From positions 1-64,000 of the forward strand of contig JAEUWB010000059.1 of assembly GCA_016786595.1 (NCBI GenBank): a stretch of 64,000 bases of DNA, read 5' to 3'. The stretch's first letter is position 1. Each line of letters opens with the position of its first letter. Below the pieces are notes generated by a model that worked only from the letters and a program-made list of their open reading frames with translations, had not been told where the DNA came from and did not search any database. Source of the DNA: a bacterium. Lineage in GTDB: Bacteria > Bdellovibrionota_C > UBA2361 > SZUA-149 > JAEUWB01. Below, one piece after another: positions 49,431 through 58,864 of the stretch. The translations under genes and the position numbers were made by a program.

Positions 49431-49877
49431 ATGCAGCAGGTTTATCGAAAAATTGTAATACTTTCAGCTTTAATTATGCCAGTCTTTAGTGCGCGTGCTG
49501 AAGAGAGCTGTATAATGAAGGTGGTTTATACGGAAGGTGCGGCTACCGATGGTCACGATCATCAAAGCATGGATGACTGCAAGTTTGCAGAAGCTGCGGA
49601 TTTCGATTCAACGCAAAAAAATGCGGAAGCTAAATTCTGGAAAATATTTCGCGATCAATTAAAGGGTGATCCAGAGGCAATGCGTCGTCTTTGCTTCGGC
49701 CCGCAGCCGCCAGCCAATGGCACTGCAACATTTCAATCCGCACAAACTACTGACAAGGTCTTTAGTGGGTGTGCAGGAGAAAAATTTACTACACGATTTA
49801 CCTATTCAGGCTATTCAGTGCTACGCTGCTGCGTGCCTGTAGAGGAATGTAAAGCTCAATCTGCTCGCGACTTTTAA
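49431..49877 (+). CDS. Secreted cysteine-rich protein, paralogue of the gene before it
   Basis: The 148-residue protein has a signal peptide (ILSALIMPVFSARAEE) and a mature domain with seven cysteines (after the signal, ESCIMKVVYTEG, MDDCKFAEAADF, RRLCFGPQPP, FSGCAGEKFTTRF, VLRCCVPVEEC). CC near the end matches the previous gene. It follows 5 bp after its paralogue and overlaps the convergent ABC gene's end by 4 bp. No known family is recognised, nor any catalytic motif. Confidence 0.7.
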   Translation: MQQVYRKIVILSALIMPVFSARAEESCIMKVVYTEGAATDGHDHQSMDDCKFAEAADFDSTQKNAEAKFWKIFRDQLKGDPEAMRRLCFGPQPPANGTATFQSAQTTDKVFSGCAGEKFTTRFTYSGYSVLRCCVPVEECKAQSARDF

Positions 49878-51679
49878 GCTGGAAGTGGCTGGATTGTCGG
49901 TTCAGTGCGGGACTTATTTTGATAATCTTCCCAGGCTTTGTAGAAGGCTCCCTGCCTTTTAAGTAGTTCGTCAAAACTGCCAATCTCTATAACCGATCCG
50001 CCGTCAAGGAAAATGATTTTGTCGAATAGTGCGACTAGATTCAAACGATGGCAAGCGGTGAGAATCGTGCGGTCAGCAAAGTGATACAATAATCCGATAA
50101 AAATTTCCTTCTCAGTTTTAGGATCGAGGCTTGAAGTCGGTTCATCCAGTAGTAAGATATCCTTGCGACTAGCGCGTAGTAACCCTCGAGCTAAAGCACC
50201 CCGCTGTTTTTCCCCGACAGAAATGTTTAATCCCTTTTCGGCTAGATTATTATCCCAACGTAAAGGCAATTTATTAATCACTGAATCAAAGCGACAAAGC
50301 TGAGCGAAGAATTGTAATTCTTTAGAATCAAAATCTTCTCCCATGGTCATGTTATAGAGCACTGTTTCTGAGAAAATCTCTGGTTCTTGTGGAATGAGCA
50401 GAGAACTTTCAGATAGATCTTCGATCGCCACAGAGCCTTGAGCATCGGTGGCAATTGAATATGAGGAGGGGTAGAGTAGTCCTGCCATGACTTTTAAAAG
50501 TGTTGATTTGCCGCCGCCACTTGGCCCTACCAGCGCGATTTTATCCTTGCGATTAATTGCTAGTTCAACATCTTTCAGTCCGCGCCGCTCGGCATGCGTG
50601 TATGAAAAATTAAGATTTTTAATGCTGATTCTTGTCCAAGCAGGATTGAGCGGATGAATCTTATTTACATCAGTCAATTTCATGTCCTGATAATCTGATA
50701 GACTTTTTTCGATTTTACTTGCGTCTTCATATGCAGTTGAGGCTTCGAGTAGTCCGCCATAGTATGCAGTAAATGAGCCAATCGCTTGAAAAATTCGATC
50801 TAGATAATTAAGTAATACGTAGACTTCTGCGACATCGAAAGCTTGGGTTACGCTTTGATGGCGGTAAAAATAAATTGCTAGTGAAGCTCCAATTACAAAA
50901 GCATAGCCGATTCCAGTTGATCCCCATTTGAGTTCTTGAAAAAGCGAGATACGTTGGCTGATTCCCAGACCTTCGTTTTTCTGAGTTTGCAGATGACGTT
51001 CCGCGGATTTTTCAAGTCCGAGCGTTTTGACAGTCACGATATTAACTAGATAATCCACGCAAATACGGTTAAGTTTATTACCGAAGGCATTATTTTCACG
51101 GTATTGATTGGTGAGTTTCTGGTTAAAGAAAATCATCGCCAGAATGGTAACAATCGAGAGTGCTAAAACTAAGAGAGCCACCCAGGCATCGAGCGCAAAA
51201 ATTGCGACTGAGGCAAAAAATACCTTGACCCCACCTTCAATCACCTGCCAAACGTAAGTGCCCACCACGCTATCAATCGCGCCAGCTGAGCGGTGCAGTT
51301 TGCTCAAATTCTCACCAGAATGCGTCTCAATATGCCAGCGCAGTGGATAGCGCATGAGTAGGCCGAAAATTCGTGAAAGCGTATTCATCCGCGCATTGTA
51401 GGTGACGGTATTTTGGACGTAGCGTGCTGTATGATGGAGTAGGACATGGGCGAGCTTGATCCCGGTGTAGGCAAGAATACCGTAGGCCCCAGCAAGGTAA
51501 GTCTCTTGATTGAAGCCGCCTTTGACAAATACTCCAAGCGTGTAACCAATCGCCCAGGGGGCAAGTAGGTCCAGAGAATAGGCAAAAATAAATAGCACTA
51601 CGAAGATAAAAAATCTGGGGCGTTCACTAGAAATAGCGTGCCAGGCACCACGAATGAGGGCGAGAAATGATTCTTTCAT
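49874..51679 (-). CDS. ABC exporter with fused membrane and ATPase domains
   Basis: The 601-residue half-transporter has an N-terminal six-helix domain (about 20-310). The ATPase domain contains VGPSGGGKSTLLKVMAGLL (Walker A), ISVGEKQRGALARGLLRAS (signature, ISVGE instead of LSGGQ), and DILLLDEPTSSLDPKTEKE (Walker B). The layout is that of type IV ABC exporters (MsbA/lipid or peptide). The altered signature motif is seen in some active members. Substrate unknown; it is divergent from the SbmA-like transporter next door. Confidence 0.9.
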   Translation of the reverse strand: MKESFLALIRGAWHAISSERPRFFIFVVLFIFAYSLDLLAPWAIGYTLGVFVKGGFNQETYLAGAYGILAYTGIKLAHVLLHHTARYVQNTVTYNARMNTLSRIFGLLMRYPLRWHIETHSGENLSKLHRSAGAIDSVVGTYVWQVIEGGVKVFFASVAIFALDAWVALLVLALSIVTILAMIFFNQKLTNQYRENNAFGNKLNRICVDYLVNIVTVKTLGLEKSAERHLQTQKNEGLGISQRISLFQELKWGSTGIGYAFVIGASLAIYFYRHQSVTQAFDVAEVYVLLNYLDRIFQAIGSFTAYYGGLLEASTAYEDASKIEKSLSDYQDMKLTDVNKIHPLNPAWTRISIKNLNFSYTHAERRGLKDVELAINRKDKIALVGPSGGGKSTLLKVMAGLLYPSSYSIATDAQGSVAIEDLSESSLLIPQEPEIFSETVLYNMTMGEDFDSKELQFFAQLCRFDSVINKLPLRWDNNLAEKGLNISVGEKQRGALARGLLRASRKDILLLDEPTSSLDPKTEKEIFIGLLYHFADRTILTACHRLNLVALFDKIIFLDGGSVIEIGSFDELLKRQGAFYKAWEDYQNKSRTEPTIQPLPA

Positions 51680-51768
51680 GAGGACAGAAACTCGAACAAA
51701 AAGCCTAGTAAGATTAGGTGAATTCGCCAGGGATGTAAAGTAATGTAATTCTTGCGGTAGAAATTTAG

Positions 51769-53457
51769 TTGAGAGACATTAGTCAGACGGTGAAGCACTT
51801 TAACACACATACATTTACTCGATTTGGAACGATGGTCATGCCGTTCTTTAAATCTGAAAAACGCAAAGTTGCGTTACTACTGTTGTGTTTATTGGTTTGT
51901 TTTTCCTACGCGATTAATCGCGTGCAAGTGATCATGAGTTTCGTCAATCGCGACTTTATGAACGCTTTTACTGTGCGTGATAGCGAAAGTTTCCTCAATG
52001 AACTGCTGAAATATCTTGGTTGCTTTGCCTTGGCAACTTTACTTGCTGTTTTTAAGACCTACACGGAAGAGCGTTTCGCGTTGATGTGGCGTAAGTGGTT
52101 AACGCATTACATGTTAGAGAATTACTTCTCACATTTAGCGTTTTATCGCCTCACTGGAAATCGTGAGATTGACAACCCTGACCAACGTATCGTTGAGGAT
52201 GTGCGTTCATTTACGACAATTACGCTTTCGATCATCTTGATCATGTTTAATTCCCTGATTGCCATACTCTTATTTATTGATGTGCTGTGGTCGATTGATA
52301 TTAATTTAGTTTTCGCTGTTTTTGCTTATGCTGTTTTTGGTTCAGTTTGTTCGTTCTATTTGGGGCGCCCCTTAATTGACTTGAACTATGAGCAACTTAA
52401 GAAAGAAGCCGATATCCGCTATAAACTCATTAATGTGCGCGATAATTCTGAATCAATTGCTTTACTCGAAGGGGAAGTGCGGGAGAAACTCAAGGCACGC
52501 CAACGTGTCAAGCGTGCAGTTGAAAATTTACGCCGAATTATCAATTGGAATCGCAATCTCAATTTTTTCACGCACGGCTATAACTATATAGTTACGATTC
52601 TTCCGCTGATCATTGTTTCGCCCCTTTATCTACAGAAGAAAATTACTTTTGGTGACGTCACTCAGGCAACGATTGCCTTTGGGCATGTACTTGGCGCGCT
52701 TTCAATTATTGTTTCAAATTTTGGAAACCTAAGTTCACTGGCTGCTGTAGTCGAACGTTTAGGATCTTTTGTTGATGAGATGAAAAACGCAGTGAAAGAT
52801 GCAAAGAGTTCGCAGATTCAGCTTAGTCCGGCAGAAAATATTCGCTTTGAAAACGTGACAATTTTAACTCCCGATCGTAAGCGCGCATTAATTAGCAATT
52901 TAAACTTAGAGCTTAATCCTGGGGGCCTATTAATTACCGGTCCAAGTGGCGCCGGGAAAAGCTCGATCATCCGCGCCCTTTCTGGCATTTGGTCTGCAGG
53001 TGAGGGGCATATTCACCGGCCTTCAGTCTTTTTCTTGCCGCAGCGTCCTTATTGCGTAATTGGTGATTTGCGTAGCCAATTTACCTACACGACGCGCAGG
53101 CGTGCGATCGCTGACTGGGAAATCATGGAAGTAATCTCCTTGCTTGGACTAGAAGAGATGCTTGACCGGGTTGGTGGTCTTGATGCTGAAGTCGACTGGA
53201 ATTCGTTTCTTTCACTTGGAGAAAGGCAAAAACTTAGCTTCGGGCGGCTTTTATTATTTAAGCCCCGCTTTGCTTGCCTTGATGAAACTACAACGGCAGT
53301 AGACCCACAAAGCGAGAAAAAAGTTTATGAACTGTTACAGCAAATCGTTGAGAATTATATTAGTATTGGTTACCGTCAGAACCTTGAGTCCTATCACTCT
53401 CATGTTTTAGAAATAACTTCAGGTGGACGCAGTAAGATGAGGGCTGTGGTAAAATGA
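51769..53457 (+). CDS. SbmA/YddA-like ABC transporter (ABC_membrane_2 type)
   Basis: The 562-residue protein has the membrane domain of the SbmA/BacA/YddA class (INRVQVIMSFVNRDFMNAFT; LMWRKWLTHYMLENYF; DNPDQRIVEDVRSFTT). The attached ATPase has GPSGAGKSSIIRALSGIWSA, SLGERQKLSFGRLL and FACLDETTTAVDPQSEKKVY. This fused class (COG4178) moves vitamin B12, peptides or fatty acids. The start is a TTG at 51769; an ATG at 51832 is possible. Its stop overlaps the next gene's start (ATGA), so the two are coupled. Confidence 0.88.
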   Translation: MRDISQTVKHFNTHTFTRFGTMVMPFFKSEKRKVALLLLCLLVCFSYAINRVQVIMSFVNRDFMNAFTVRDSESFLNELLKYLGCFALATLLAVFKTYTEERFALMWRKWLTHYMLENYFSHLAFYRLTGNREIDNPDQRIVEDVRSFTTITLSIILIMFNSLIAILLFIDVLWSIDINLVFAVFAYAVFGSVCSFYLGRPLIDLNYEQLKKEADIRYKLINVRDNSESIALLEGEVREKLKARQRVKRAVENLRRIINWNRNLNFFTHGYNYIVTILPLIIVSPLYLQKKITFGDVTQATIAFGHVLGALSIIVSNFGNLSSLAAVVERLGSFVDEMKNAVKDAKSSQIQLSPAENIRFENVTILTPDRKRALISNLNLELNPGGLLITGPSGAGKSSIIRALSGIWSAGEGHIHRPSVFFLPQRPYCVIGDLRSQFTYTTRRRAIADWEIMEVISLLGLEEMLDRVGGLDAEVDWNSFLSLGERQKLSFGRLLLFKPRFACLDETTTAVDPQSEKKVYELLQQIVENYISIGYRQNLESYHSHVLEITSGGRSKMRAVVK

Positions 53458-54800
53458 AAAAATACTTACAGCTGATGTTTTGTTTATCATTAGCAAGATC
53501 TGCGCATGCTGATGTTGCCTTGAAGCGCGCGATTTTTGAAGATTGCCCAAAGGCGTTAGAAATCTCTCAAAAGCTTGCTGCCAGTGAAACAACTGAAGCG
53601 ATTGATTTTTTAACCGAAGTTTTGGCTTTACCTGGCCCCAACGTACAGCCGCCACGCGTAGATGCTGGGGGCGGTGAACTATGGAGAATTTATAATCCGG
53701 ACCATGAATTAGAGGTGAAGGACTGTGCACTACAGATTGCCCGGTCGCTGCATGAAAGTAATAATGCTTTACGCTTGGTGCCAACAATTTCAGCCTTGAT
53801 TGCTGATCAGAGTCTACCGGCTAAGTTGCAAGAGTCGGCAATTCGCGTGGCCCGCGAATTACTAGAACATAGTTCCACTACCTCGCCTGAAGTCGCCCGT
53901 GAGGTCGTAGAAAGTCTCATTAGTCAACAATTGTCAGGTCCCGTTGAAGCAAGAATTAGCATGCTGCGCAGTGTAACTTCTTTAGCCTTGCCCTTGATCG
54001 CAGCTCGCATTGAAAAAGCTCCAACTGAAGATTTGGAAAATTTGTTTTCACTGCTCAAGGTGCTCGACCTAGCGCATACTGATTTTAATTCAGCTGCACT
54101 CAAATTAAGTTTTACCGAGGACCCTCTCAGGGTTCAGATTGCCTTAAAACTATTGTCTGAACGCGCTGTTGAAAGTGAATTAATCTGCATACGTCTGGCG
54201 CAGCTTGGCGTAAATCTTAACCAGCAAATCAAAACTGAAGCACTTACAGCATTAAGGCGACTTTTAGGGGAAGGGGCGAGTGCGATTTCTGAGACTTGCA
54301 GTAAAGAAATCATGCGACTTGCTGCAGCATTATCTGGTCAGGACTTGAGTGAGCTCGTTACGGTTTTTATGCGTAAGCAAGCTAACGATCTATCGATTCG
54401 AAAATTGCAGCTAAACATTGCCCCTAAAAATGACGAGCTATATCTTGAAATCCTCCTTAACCTGACGAGTCTGAATAAGTCCGAGCGCAGTAAACTCTTG
54501 GCGCTAGCACGCAGCACGAATTTAAAAACTCAAAAGCAGGCCTTACGGGTGATGAGCCTCCGCCCAGAGTTTAGTGCAGAACTTAAAGGCATTTTGCTGA
54601 GCTTATTAAAAACGCCACAGCAGAGCGCTGAGCGTATGCAGGAGTTATTAGAAATTCTTAAGTTAATTGTTGTGAGTACTCAAGATCGTAAACTCGTCGA
54701 TGAGCTTAAGCGCTTGCAGGGTTCTAGTGATGCATCAGTCAGTAAAAGTGCTGAGCAGATTCTTTCTAAGAATTCACTGCTTGAGCTGTCTCGTAAGTGA
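53454..54800 (+). CDS. Periplasmic alpha-helical repeat (HEAT-like) protein
   Basis: The 448-residue protein has a signal peptide (LMFCLSLARSAHAD) and then many helical hairpins, for example VKDCALQIARSLHESNNALR and ESAIRVARELLEHSSTT, which resemble HEAT/ARM repeats without strong consensus. Its start overlaps the SbmA-like gene by 4 bp. This suggests it works with that transporter, perhaps as a periplasmic partner (inference). The last 35 bp overlap the convergent winged-helix gene. Confidence 0.7.
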   Translation: MKKYLQLMFCLSLARSAHADVALKRAIFEDCPKALEISQKLAASETTEAIDFLTEVLALPGPNVQPPRVDAGGGELWRIYNPDHELEVKDCALQIARSLHESNNALRLVPTISALIADQSLPAKLQESAIRVARELLEHSSTTSPEVAREVVESLISQQLSGPVEARISMLRSVTSLALPLIAARIEKAPTEDLENLFSLLKVLDLAHTDFNSAALKLSFTEDPLRVQIALKLLSERAVESELICIRLAQLGVNLNQQIKTEALTALRRLLGEGASAISETCSKEIMRLAAALSGQDLSELVTVFMRKQANDLSIRKLQLNIAPKNDELYLEILLNLTSLNKSERSKLLALARSTNLKTQKQALRVMSLRPEFSAELKGILLSLLKTPQQSAERMQELLEILKLIVVSTQDRKLVDELKRLQGSSDASVSKSAEQILSKNSLLELSRK

Positions 54801-55059
54801 GCTTACCCAGTGCGTCTGCACCTAATGACGAAATGCGCCAGAGCCGACTTGTTAAGTTTCCAGGTGGCACAGGCTCAGCCAACATCTTACCTTCAAGATG
54901 ATAGAGTGCACGTTGAATTTCATCAAAGCTCACATCTAGTGCTTGTGCTACCTGAGCAATATCGCAAGTGATATCAGTGTCCCAGCGAGCAGAATTGTTG
55001 TTGAGATAATTCAAAAGAATATACTCAACTCTTGTAAAAAAGTTTTTCTCGATATTCAT
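54766..55059 (-). CDS. Small winged-helix-like protein
   Basis: From the ATG at 55059 the 97-residue protein reads NIEKNFFTRVEYILLNYLNN. It then has DIAQVAQALDVSFDEIQRAL and YHLEGKMLAEPVPPGNLTSR, the pattern of a winged helix-turn-helix (helix, turn with conserved small residues, recognition helix, wing). There is no other domain. The upstream neighbour gspN starts just before, but the open frame beyond 55059 overlaps gspN and is not expected to be used. DNA-binding function is inferred. Confidence 0.6.
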   Translation of the reverse strand: MNIEKNFFTRVEYILLNYLNNNSARWDTDITCDIAQVAQALDVSFDEIQRALYHLEGKMLAEPVPPGNLTSRLWRISSLGADALGKLTYETAQAVNS

Positions 55060-55090
55060 AGTTTTATAAGTCAGTAATATGCCAAGGCTT

Positions 55091-55969
55091 TTACTCATCT
55101 TTTGGAGAAAAAGCAAGGGTGGCGCGACCCAAAGTGTCCGAAATTAGAGAAAAAATCCATTGATTATAGGGTTTTGCACTATCTTCGACAGGTAAGTTTG
55201 CTGCTAATCGAAGATAACTATCGAGTTTATACCTGTATTCGTTAGCTGGTTCAAAAATGCCTTTAATATTTGAACTAGGTACGATTGACCCTTTGGCCAC
55301 AGCTTTTCCGATTGAAGACCAAAGTTTAGCCTGAGAAAGTTCAAGCTTGGAGTCGAGATAATCTAAGTTACTTTCTAATTTAATTTCACTGATGCGATCT
55401 ACTCCTAAGGTAGGTTTGAGATAAGCAGGTTGATATACTGAACCGTCGTTAAGATTTAGATTCGTCTGAACTTCCCAAGAGCCTGGGCGTTGTAGGTTTC
55501 CGATAAGATTTGAAGTTACGTCGACCTTGCCGCTAAGGCCGATTAGACTCAGTAGTGGGTGTGCTTGTAGGCTCACTGAATTTGCATTTCCACTGCACTC
55601 GAGTTTGCCTAAAGCCATCACCCCTCGAGAACAGCTAAGACGAATTGTCCCTTGATAGGCCTGGGCACTAAAATTCATCTGATGTAGCCCTCGCACCAGA
55701 GCAAGTAGGGAAGTTTGAATTTGGACTTCAGTCAAGACGATTGGGATATTCAGTGGCTTAGCCGGAAGCATGATAGATATTTGCTCAAACTCAACGTTCC
55801 ACGGCGCATTAAAGCTCAGGCCTGAGATTTGCACGACACCATTGGTTTGTTCGAGTGCGGATTTAAGACGCGCCTCGAGTTGCTTGGAAAAAATTTGGTA
55901 GGGGAAAAGCAGTGCGCATAAAGTCGAGAATGCAAAGAAAATAATAGTGCGCTTTAACATCAGCATCAT
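55091..55969 (-). CDS. gspN: Type II secretion protein GspN (deltaproteobacterial type)
   Basis: The 292-residue protein has an N-terminal membrane anchor (IIFFAFSTLCALLFPYQIF) and a beta-rich periplasmic domain (LEARLKSALEQTNGVVQISG; FNAPWNVEFEQISIMLPAKP; NFSAQAYQGTIRLSC). The repeated 'Y.G.i....' layout is that of AsmA-like GspN. It is the last gene of the gsp operon, 2 bp after gspM. GspN is absent from many type II systems and typical of Myxococcota, Geobacter and relatives, which supports the suggested lineage. Confidence 0.8.
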   Translation of the reverse strand: MMLMLKRTIIFFAFSTLCALLFPYQIFSKQLEARLKSALEQTNGVVQISGLSFNAPWNVEFEQISIMLPAKPLNIPIVLTEVQIQTSLLALVRGLHQMNFSAQAYQGTIRLSCSRGVMALGKLECSGNANSVSLQAHPLLSLIGLSGKVDVTSNLIGNLQRPGSWEVQTNLNLNDGSVYQPAYLKPTLGVDRISEIKLESNLDYLDSKLELSQAKLWSSIGKAVAKGSIVPSSNIKGIFEPANEYRYKLDSYLRLAANLPVEDSAKPYNQWIFSLISDTLGRATLAFSPKDE

Positions 55970-55971
55970 GC

Positions 55972-56550
55972 TTAGATTGTAACTTCGGTATTAGTAGGTG
56001 ACGATTTTTTGCGCACACTTCCAATTTCAATTGTGGCGGAGATGGCCTTACCTTCGAAACCTTTGAGTAGATCGATCTTTCCTAAGAACAGTGGCCGGTC
56101 CCCGTAGGTAATTTTGTGGAGCAACTTAACAAGTTGCTCGAGGGTGATTGATTTGACGTTCAAAATGAACTCCTGCTTTTCATAGTCAATTCCTAAATCC
56201 TCGGTTGTGCGCCCACGCTGTAAATCATAATTGTCCGAACCAATACTTTCCTTAACAATTCGATCGAGTTCTGTTGTGACTTGTTCGAAAGTTAATTGCG
56301 AGGCCTCAAATGTTTTTTTTGCATGTTCTAAGCGTTTGGAGAGTTCGAGATAACGGGCAATTAATTGCGGGAGTTTCTCGGCGTCAGCTTTACGTGTCAC
56401 AATCAATCTTGAAGACTGCTCAAGATAGGTATCTGACCACTGTTTGAAAATAACGCCAATGAAGATCAAGCCCGCAAGCGAAGTGAGTGCAATCAGCCTG
56501 CGTTCGCTGGGTTTTAAATTTCCGTAAAATTGATTAATGCGCCTGAGCAT
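55972..56550 (-). CDS. gspM: Type II secretion protein GspM
   Basis: From the ATG at 56550 (open frame continues upstream inside gspL) the protein has a short cytoplasmic stretch with LKPSERRLIALTSLAGLIFI forming the membrane helix. A coiled-coil segment (KLPQLIARYLELSKRLEHAK) and a small ferredoxin-like domain follow. Length (192) and topology fit GspM, which dimerises with GspL in the inner-membrane platform. The start lies 1 bp after the gspL stop region. Confidence 0.8.
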   Translation of the reverse strand: MLRRINQFYGNLKPSERRLIALTSLAGLIFIGVIFKQWSDTYLEQSSRLIVTRKADAEKLPQLIARYLELSKRLEHAKKTFEASQLTFEQVTTELDRIVKESIGSDNYDLQRGRTTEDLGIDYEKQEFILNVKSITLEQLVKLLHKITYGDRPLFLGKIDLLKGFEGKAISATIEIGSVRKKSSPTNTEVTI

Positions 56551-56551
56551 C

Positions 56552-57997
56552 TTAAGTTTTAAATACCAATTCTGCTGAAAAGTGCATGCGGTTTGAACCT
56601 TGAACTTTATCGCCAGACTCAATCCGAACGCTAGTAAATAAATCCGTTTTCTCTTCAAGGATAGTACTTAATCTGCCCACGGCAAGTCGGCTGGCGGCTG
56701 TGCCACTGATACTCATGCCTTCCGAACCAATACTGAGCTTCTCAATGCTGACTTCAAGCTCGGGAGTTAGACTTTGAGCAAGCTCTTTAAGCGATTCGAG
56801 AGGTGAAATCGAGGAAAGCGACCCTAGATTTTGTAATTCGGTTTCAAGGTTTTGAATCTTTGTTTCAAGCTCATTTACCTCACGGCGTTTTGGAAGAAGT
56901 TCATTAGGTAGACCGGAGTTAAGCGCGGTCGTAATTTTTGATTCAATACCCAGTAAGGCCAGCGGCTTAACGGCAATCACCGCGACGATGCAAAGTAGGC
57001 CAATTAAGCTAAAGAGTGAAAAGCCAAACCACTCCTCCTTCGCCGAGCTGATGATGTTTGCTAGTGTCGCGCGATATTGAAATGGTCCGATGCGATAGTT
57101 GAGTACGTCGGACTCTTTCTTACGCTCAAGCAAATCATGTAATATTCCAGTGGCCCAAGTTAAATTTTCAAAGTCCTCAGCAGAGAGGTTACTCTGAAAG
57201 TGACTGCGCAAATCTAGGCTAATTACTTCTAAGCGCGTAAGCTTGGCGATTGCTTCGTTAAGTTTATTCGCCTCGGTCGAATAAATTTTAAATTGCGGAA
57301 CTGCAAAATCTTTCTGGAATTTAATGATTTGGCTGATCGTTTCACGTAGTAGCGCCTCATCATTATGTCCTGAGGCAGAAGCGGAGTGTGCAATCTCGCG
57401 GATCGCCTTGATTTTACCGGCTTGAATTAAGACCAGGGCAGTATGATCGAACGTTGACTGGAAAATGCAGTAAGTTTCTTCGCTAGTAGCCTCAGTGAAT
57501 TGCCCGAGAGTAGCTACGCAAGCCCCGCGCGTAGTTAAAACTTTTGGGTCAATCCCAAAAACTTCAAGCCCATTAAGCACATTAGCAATTAAGTTTTTAT
57601 CTGCCAGTGCAACCACAATATCGTAGAGGTTGTCGCTTGAGCTTGGAGAGACGCTAAAATTAATAACGAAATCATCCGGGTCAAAGGGCAATCGTTCTTG
57701 TAGTTGCCCAGGTAGTATTTGTTCTAGTGCGCGTGGATTATTGAAGGGTAGGGTAAGATTAATATAGCGCAGTGTCTGTGGGCTAAATGTAGCAACAACA
57801 GCATCGAGTTCAGTGATTTGATTACGAATTTCTTGATCTTGTAGCTTGAGCGAACCTAAGCCGTCTTCAGATAATGCTGCAGAAAGATTTATCGACTTGA
57901 CTAGCTCAATTGTCTCTGCCGTCTTGGTAAAGACGTGCAAAAACTTGTCGTTGCCATTGATGCTGGCGTTATGTTCGATTAGGCCTACTAAACTCAT
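56552..57997 (-). CDS. gspL: Type II secretion protein GspL
   Basis: The 481-residue protein has an N-terminal actin-like domain (TLPFNNPRALEQILPGQLQE; VINFSVSPSSSDNLYDIVVA; EETYCIFQSTFDHTALVLIQ), typical of GspL/PilM. A transmembrane helix follows near 330-350 (SLFSLIGLLCIVAVIAVKP), then a coiled coil and a periplasmic ferredoxin-like domain. GspL links the secretion ATPase GspE to the membrane platform. The 63-bp gap to gspJ leaves no room for gspK, which usually stands here. Confidence 0.88.
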   Translation of the reverse strand: MSLVGLIEHNASINGNDKFLHVFTKTAETIELVKSINLSAALSEDGLGSLKLQDQEIRNQITELDAVVATFSPQTLRYINLTLPFNNPRALEQILPGQLQERLPFDPDDFVINFSVSPSSSDNLYDIVVALADKNLIANVLNGLEVFGIDPKVLTTRGACVATLGQFTEATSEETYCIFQSTFDHTALVLIQAGKIKAIREIAHSASASGHNDEALLRETISQIIKFQKDFAVPQFKIYSTEANKLNEAIAKLTRLEVISLDLRSHFQSNLSAEDFENLTWATGILHDLLERKKESDVLNYRIGPFQYRATLANIISSAKEEWFGFSLFSLIGLLCIVAVIAVKPLALLGIESKITTALNSGLPNELLPKRREVNELETKIQNLETELQNLGSLSSISPLESLKELAQSLTPELEVSIEKLSIGSEGMSISGTAASRLAVGRLSTILEEKTDLFTSVRIESGDKVQGSNRMHFSAELVFKT

Positions 57998-58060
57998 GCT
58001 GGTATACAGCTAGCATTCAAGAATCCTGAGCGCAATTAGAATTACAATTAAAATAAGTGC

Positions 58061-58864
58061 TTAGGTGTCATCGGCCTTAGTACTCGAAGATCTACCCTCC
58101 AGCGGGGCGAAGTTAGAATTTGACCTGGTTTTTTGCACTAGTGGAACAATTGTAGAGTAACTATGTGGCGAATTGATCTCATCGTATAATTCGATAGTAA
58201 TTTCCACTGCTTCAGGAAAGCCGAAATTTTTCTCGTTCCAGCTATCAAGCCAGTTTTCATTGCGATAATAGCGGACATTAAAGCTTTTAATTGTATCGGA
58301 GATAATTTCCCGCGCAGAGAGTTCATTAGTGATTTTTTTGTTCTTTACCGCAACGGGATATTCAAAACGCTCGAGAATTAAATGCTTATTTTTCTCAGAT
58401 CCAAATTTACCAACTTCTTTTCTGACTTTATACGTAACTTCAACGCGACTTGAAAAGCCCTGACCTGCTAGTAACGAGCTATCGGTGACAAAGGTAATTG
58501 AGTCAGCGTCATTCTCGCCGTTTTTTTCATCAACGCCCCGTAGATATCCTGAGGTTGCCTGTGCAGGATTAGTTTGACTGAAGGCGTTGAATTCTCCTGT
58601 AGCACCAGCGCTGGCGTTACTGATGCGCGTCTCATTAGTGTTCTTCGTACGGCGCAAGTTCTCGGCGACGCGGCTGAGTAATTCGCGATTGATGCGCGTA
58701 AGGATATTGCCCCCCGAAAGCGAAGCAAAGCGGGTAGTTTCAATGGCGTTACGCGAGCGCACAAGTCCACCCAGAGTGCCAAAAAGGATTGTGGCCATGA
58801 TCATCAGCAGTGCTGCAACTACGGTGATTTCCACAAGTGTAAAGCCGCGATTGTTGTTGCTCAT
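58061..58864 (-). CDS. gspJ: Type II secretion minor pseudopilin GspJ
   Basis: The 267-residue protein starts with a prepilin signal NNNRG|FTLVEITVVAALLM with Glu+5. A long soluble head follows: SLSGGNILTRINRELLSRVA, then DADSITFVTDSSLLAG and VEITIELYDEINSPH. Size and position fit GspJ of the pseudopilus tip complex. The start overlaps the gspI stop by 4 bp. Confidence 0.85.
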   Translation of the reverse strand: MSNNNRGFTLVEITVVAALLMIMATILFGTLGGLVRSRNAIETTRFASLSGGNILTRINRELLSRVAENLRRTKNTNETRISNASAGATGEFNAFSQTNPAQATSGYLRGVDEKNGENDADSITFVTDSSLLAGQGFSSRVEVTYKVRKEVGKFGSEKNKHLILERFEYPVAVKNKKITNELSAREIISDTIKSFNVRYYRNENWLDSWNEKNFGFPEAVEITIELYDEINSPHSYSTIVPLVQKTRSNSNFAPLEGRSSSTKADDT

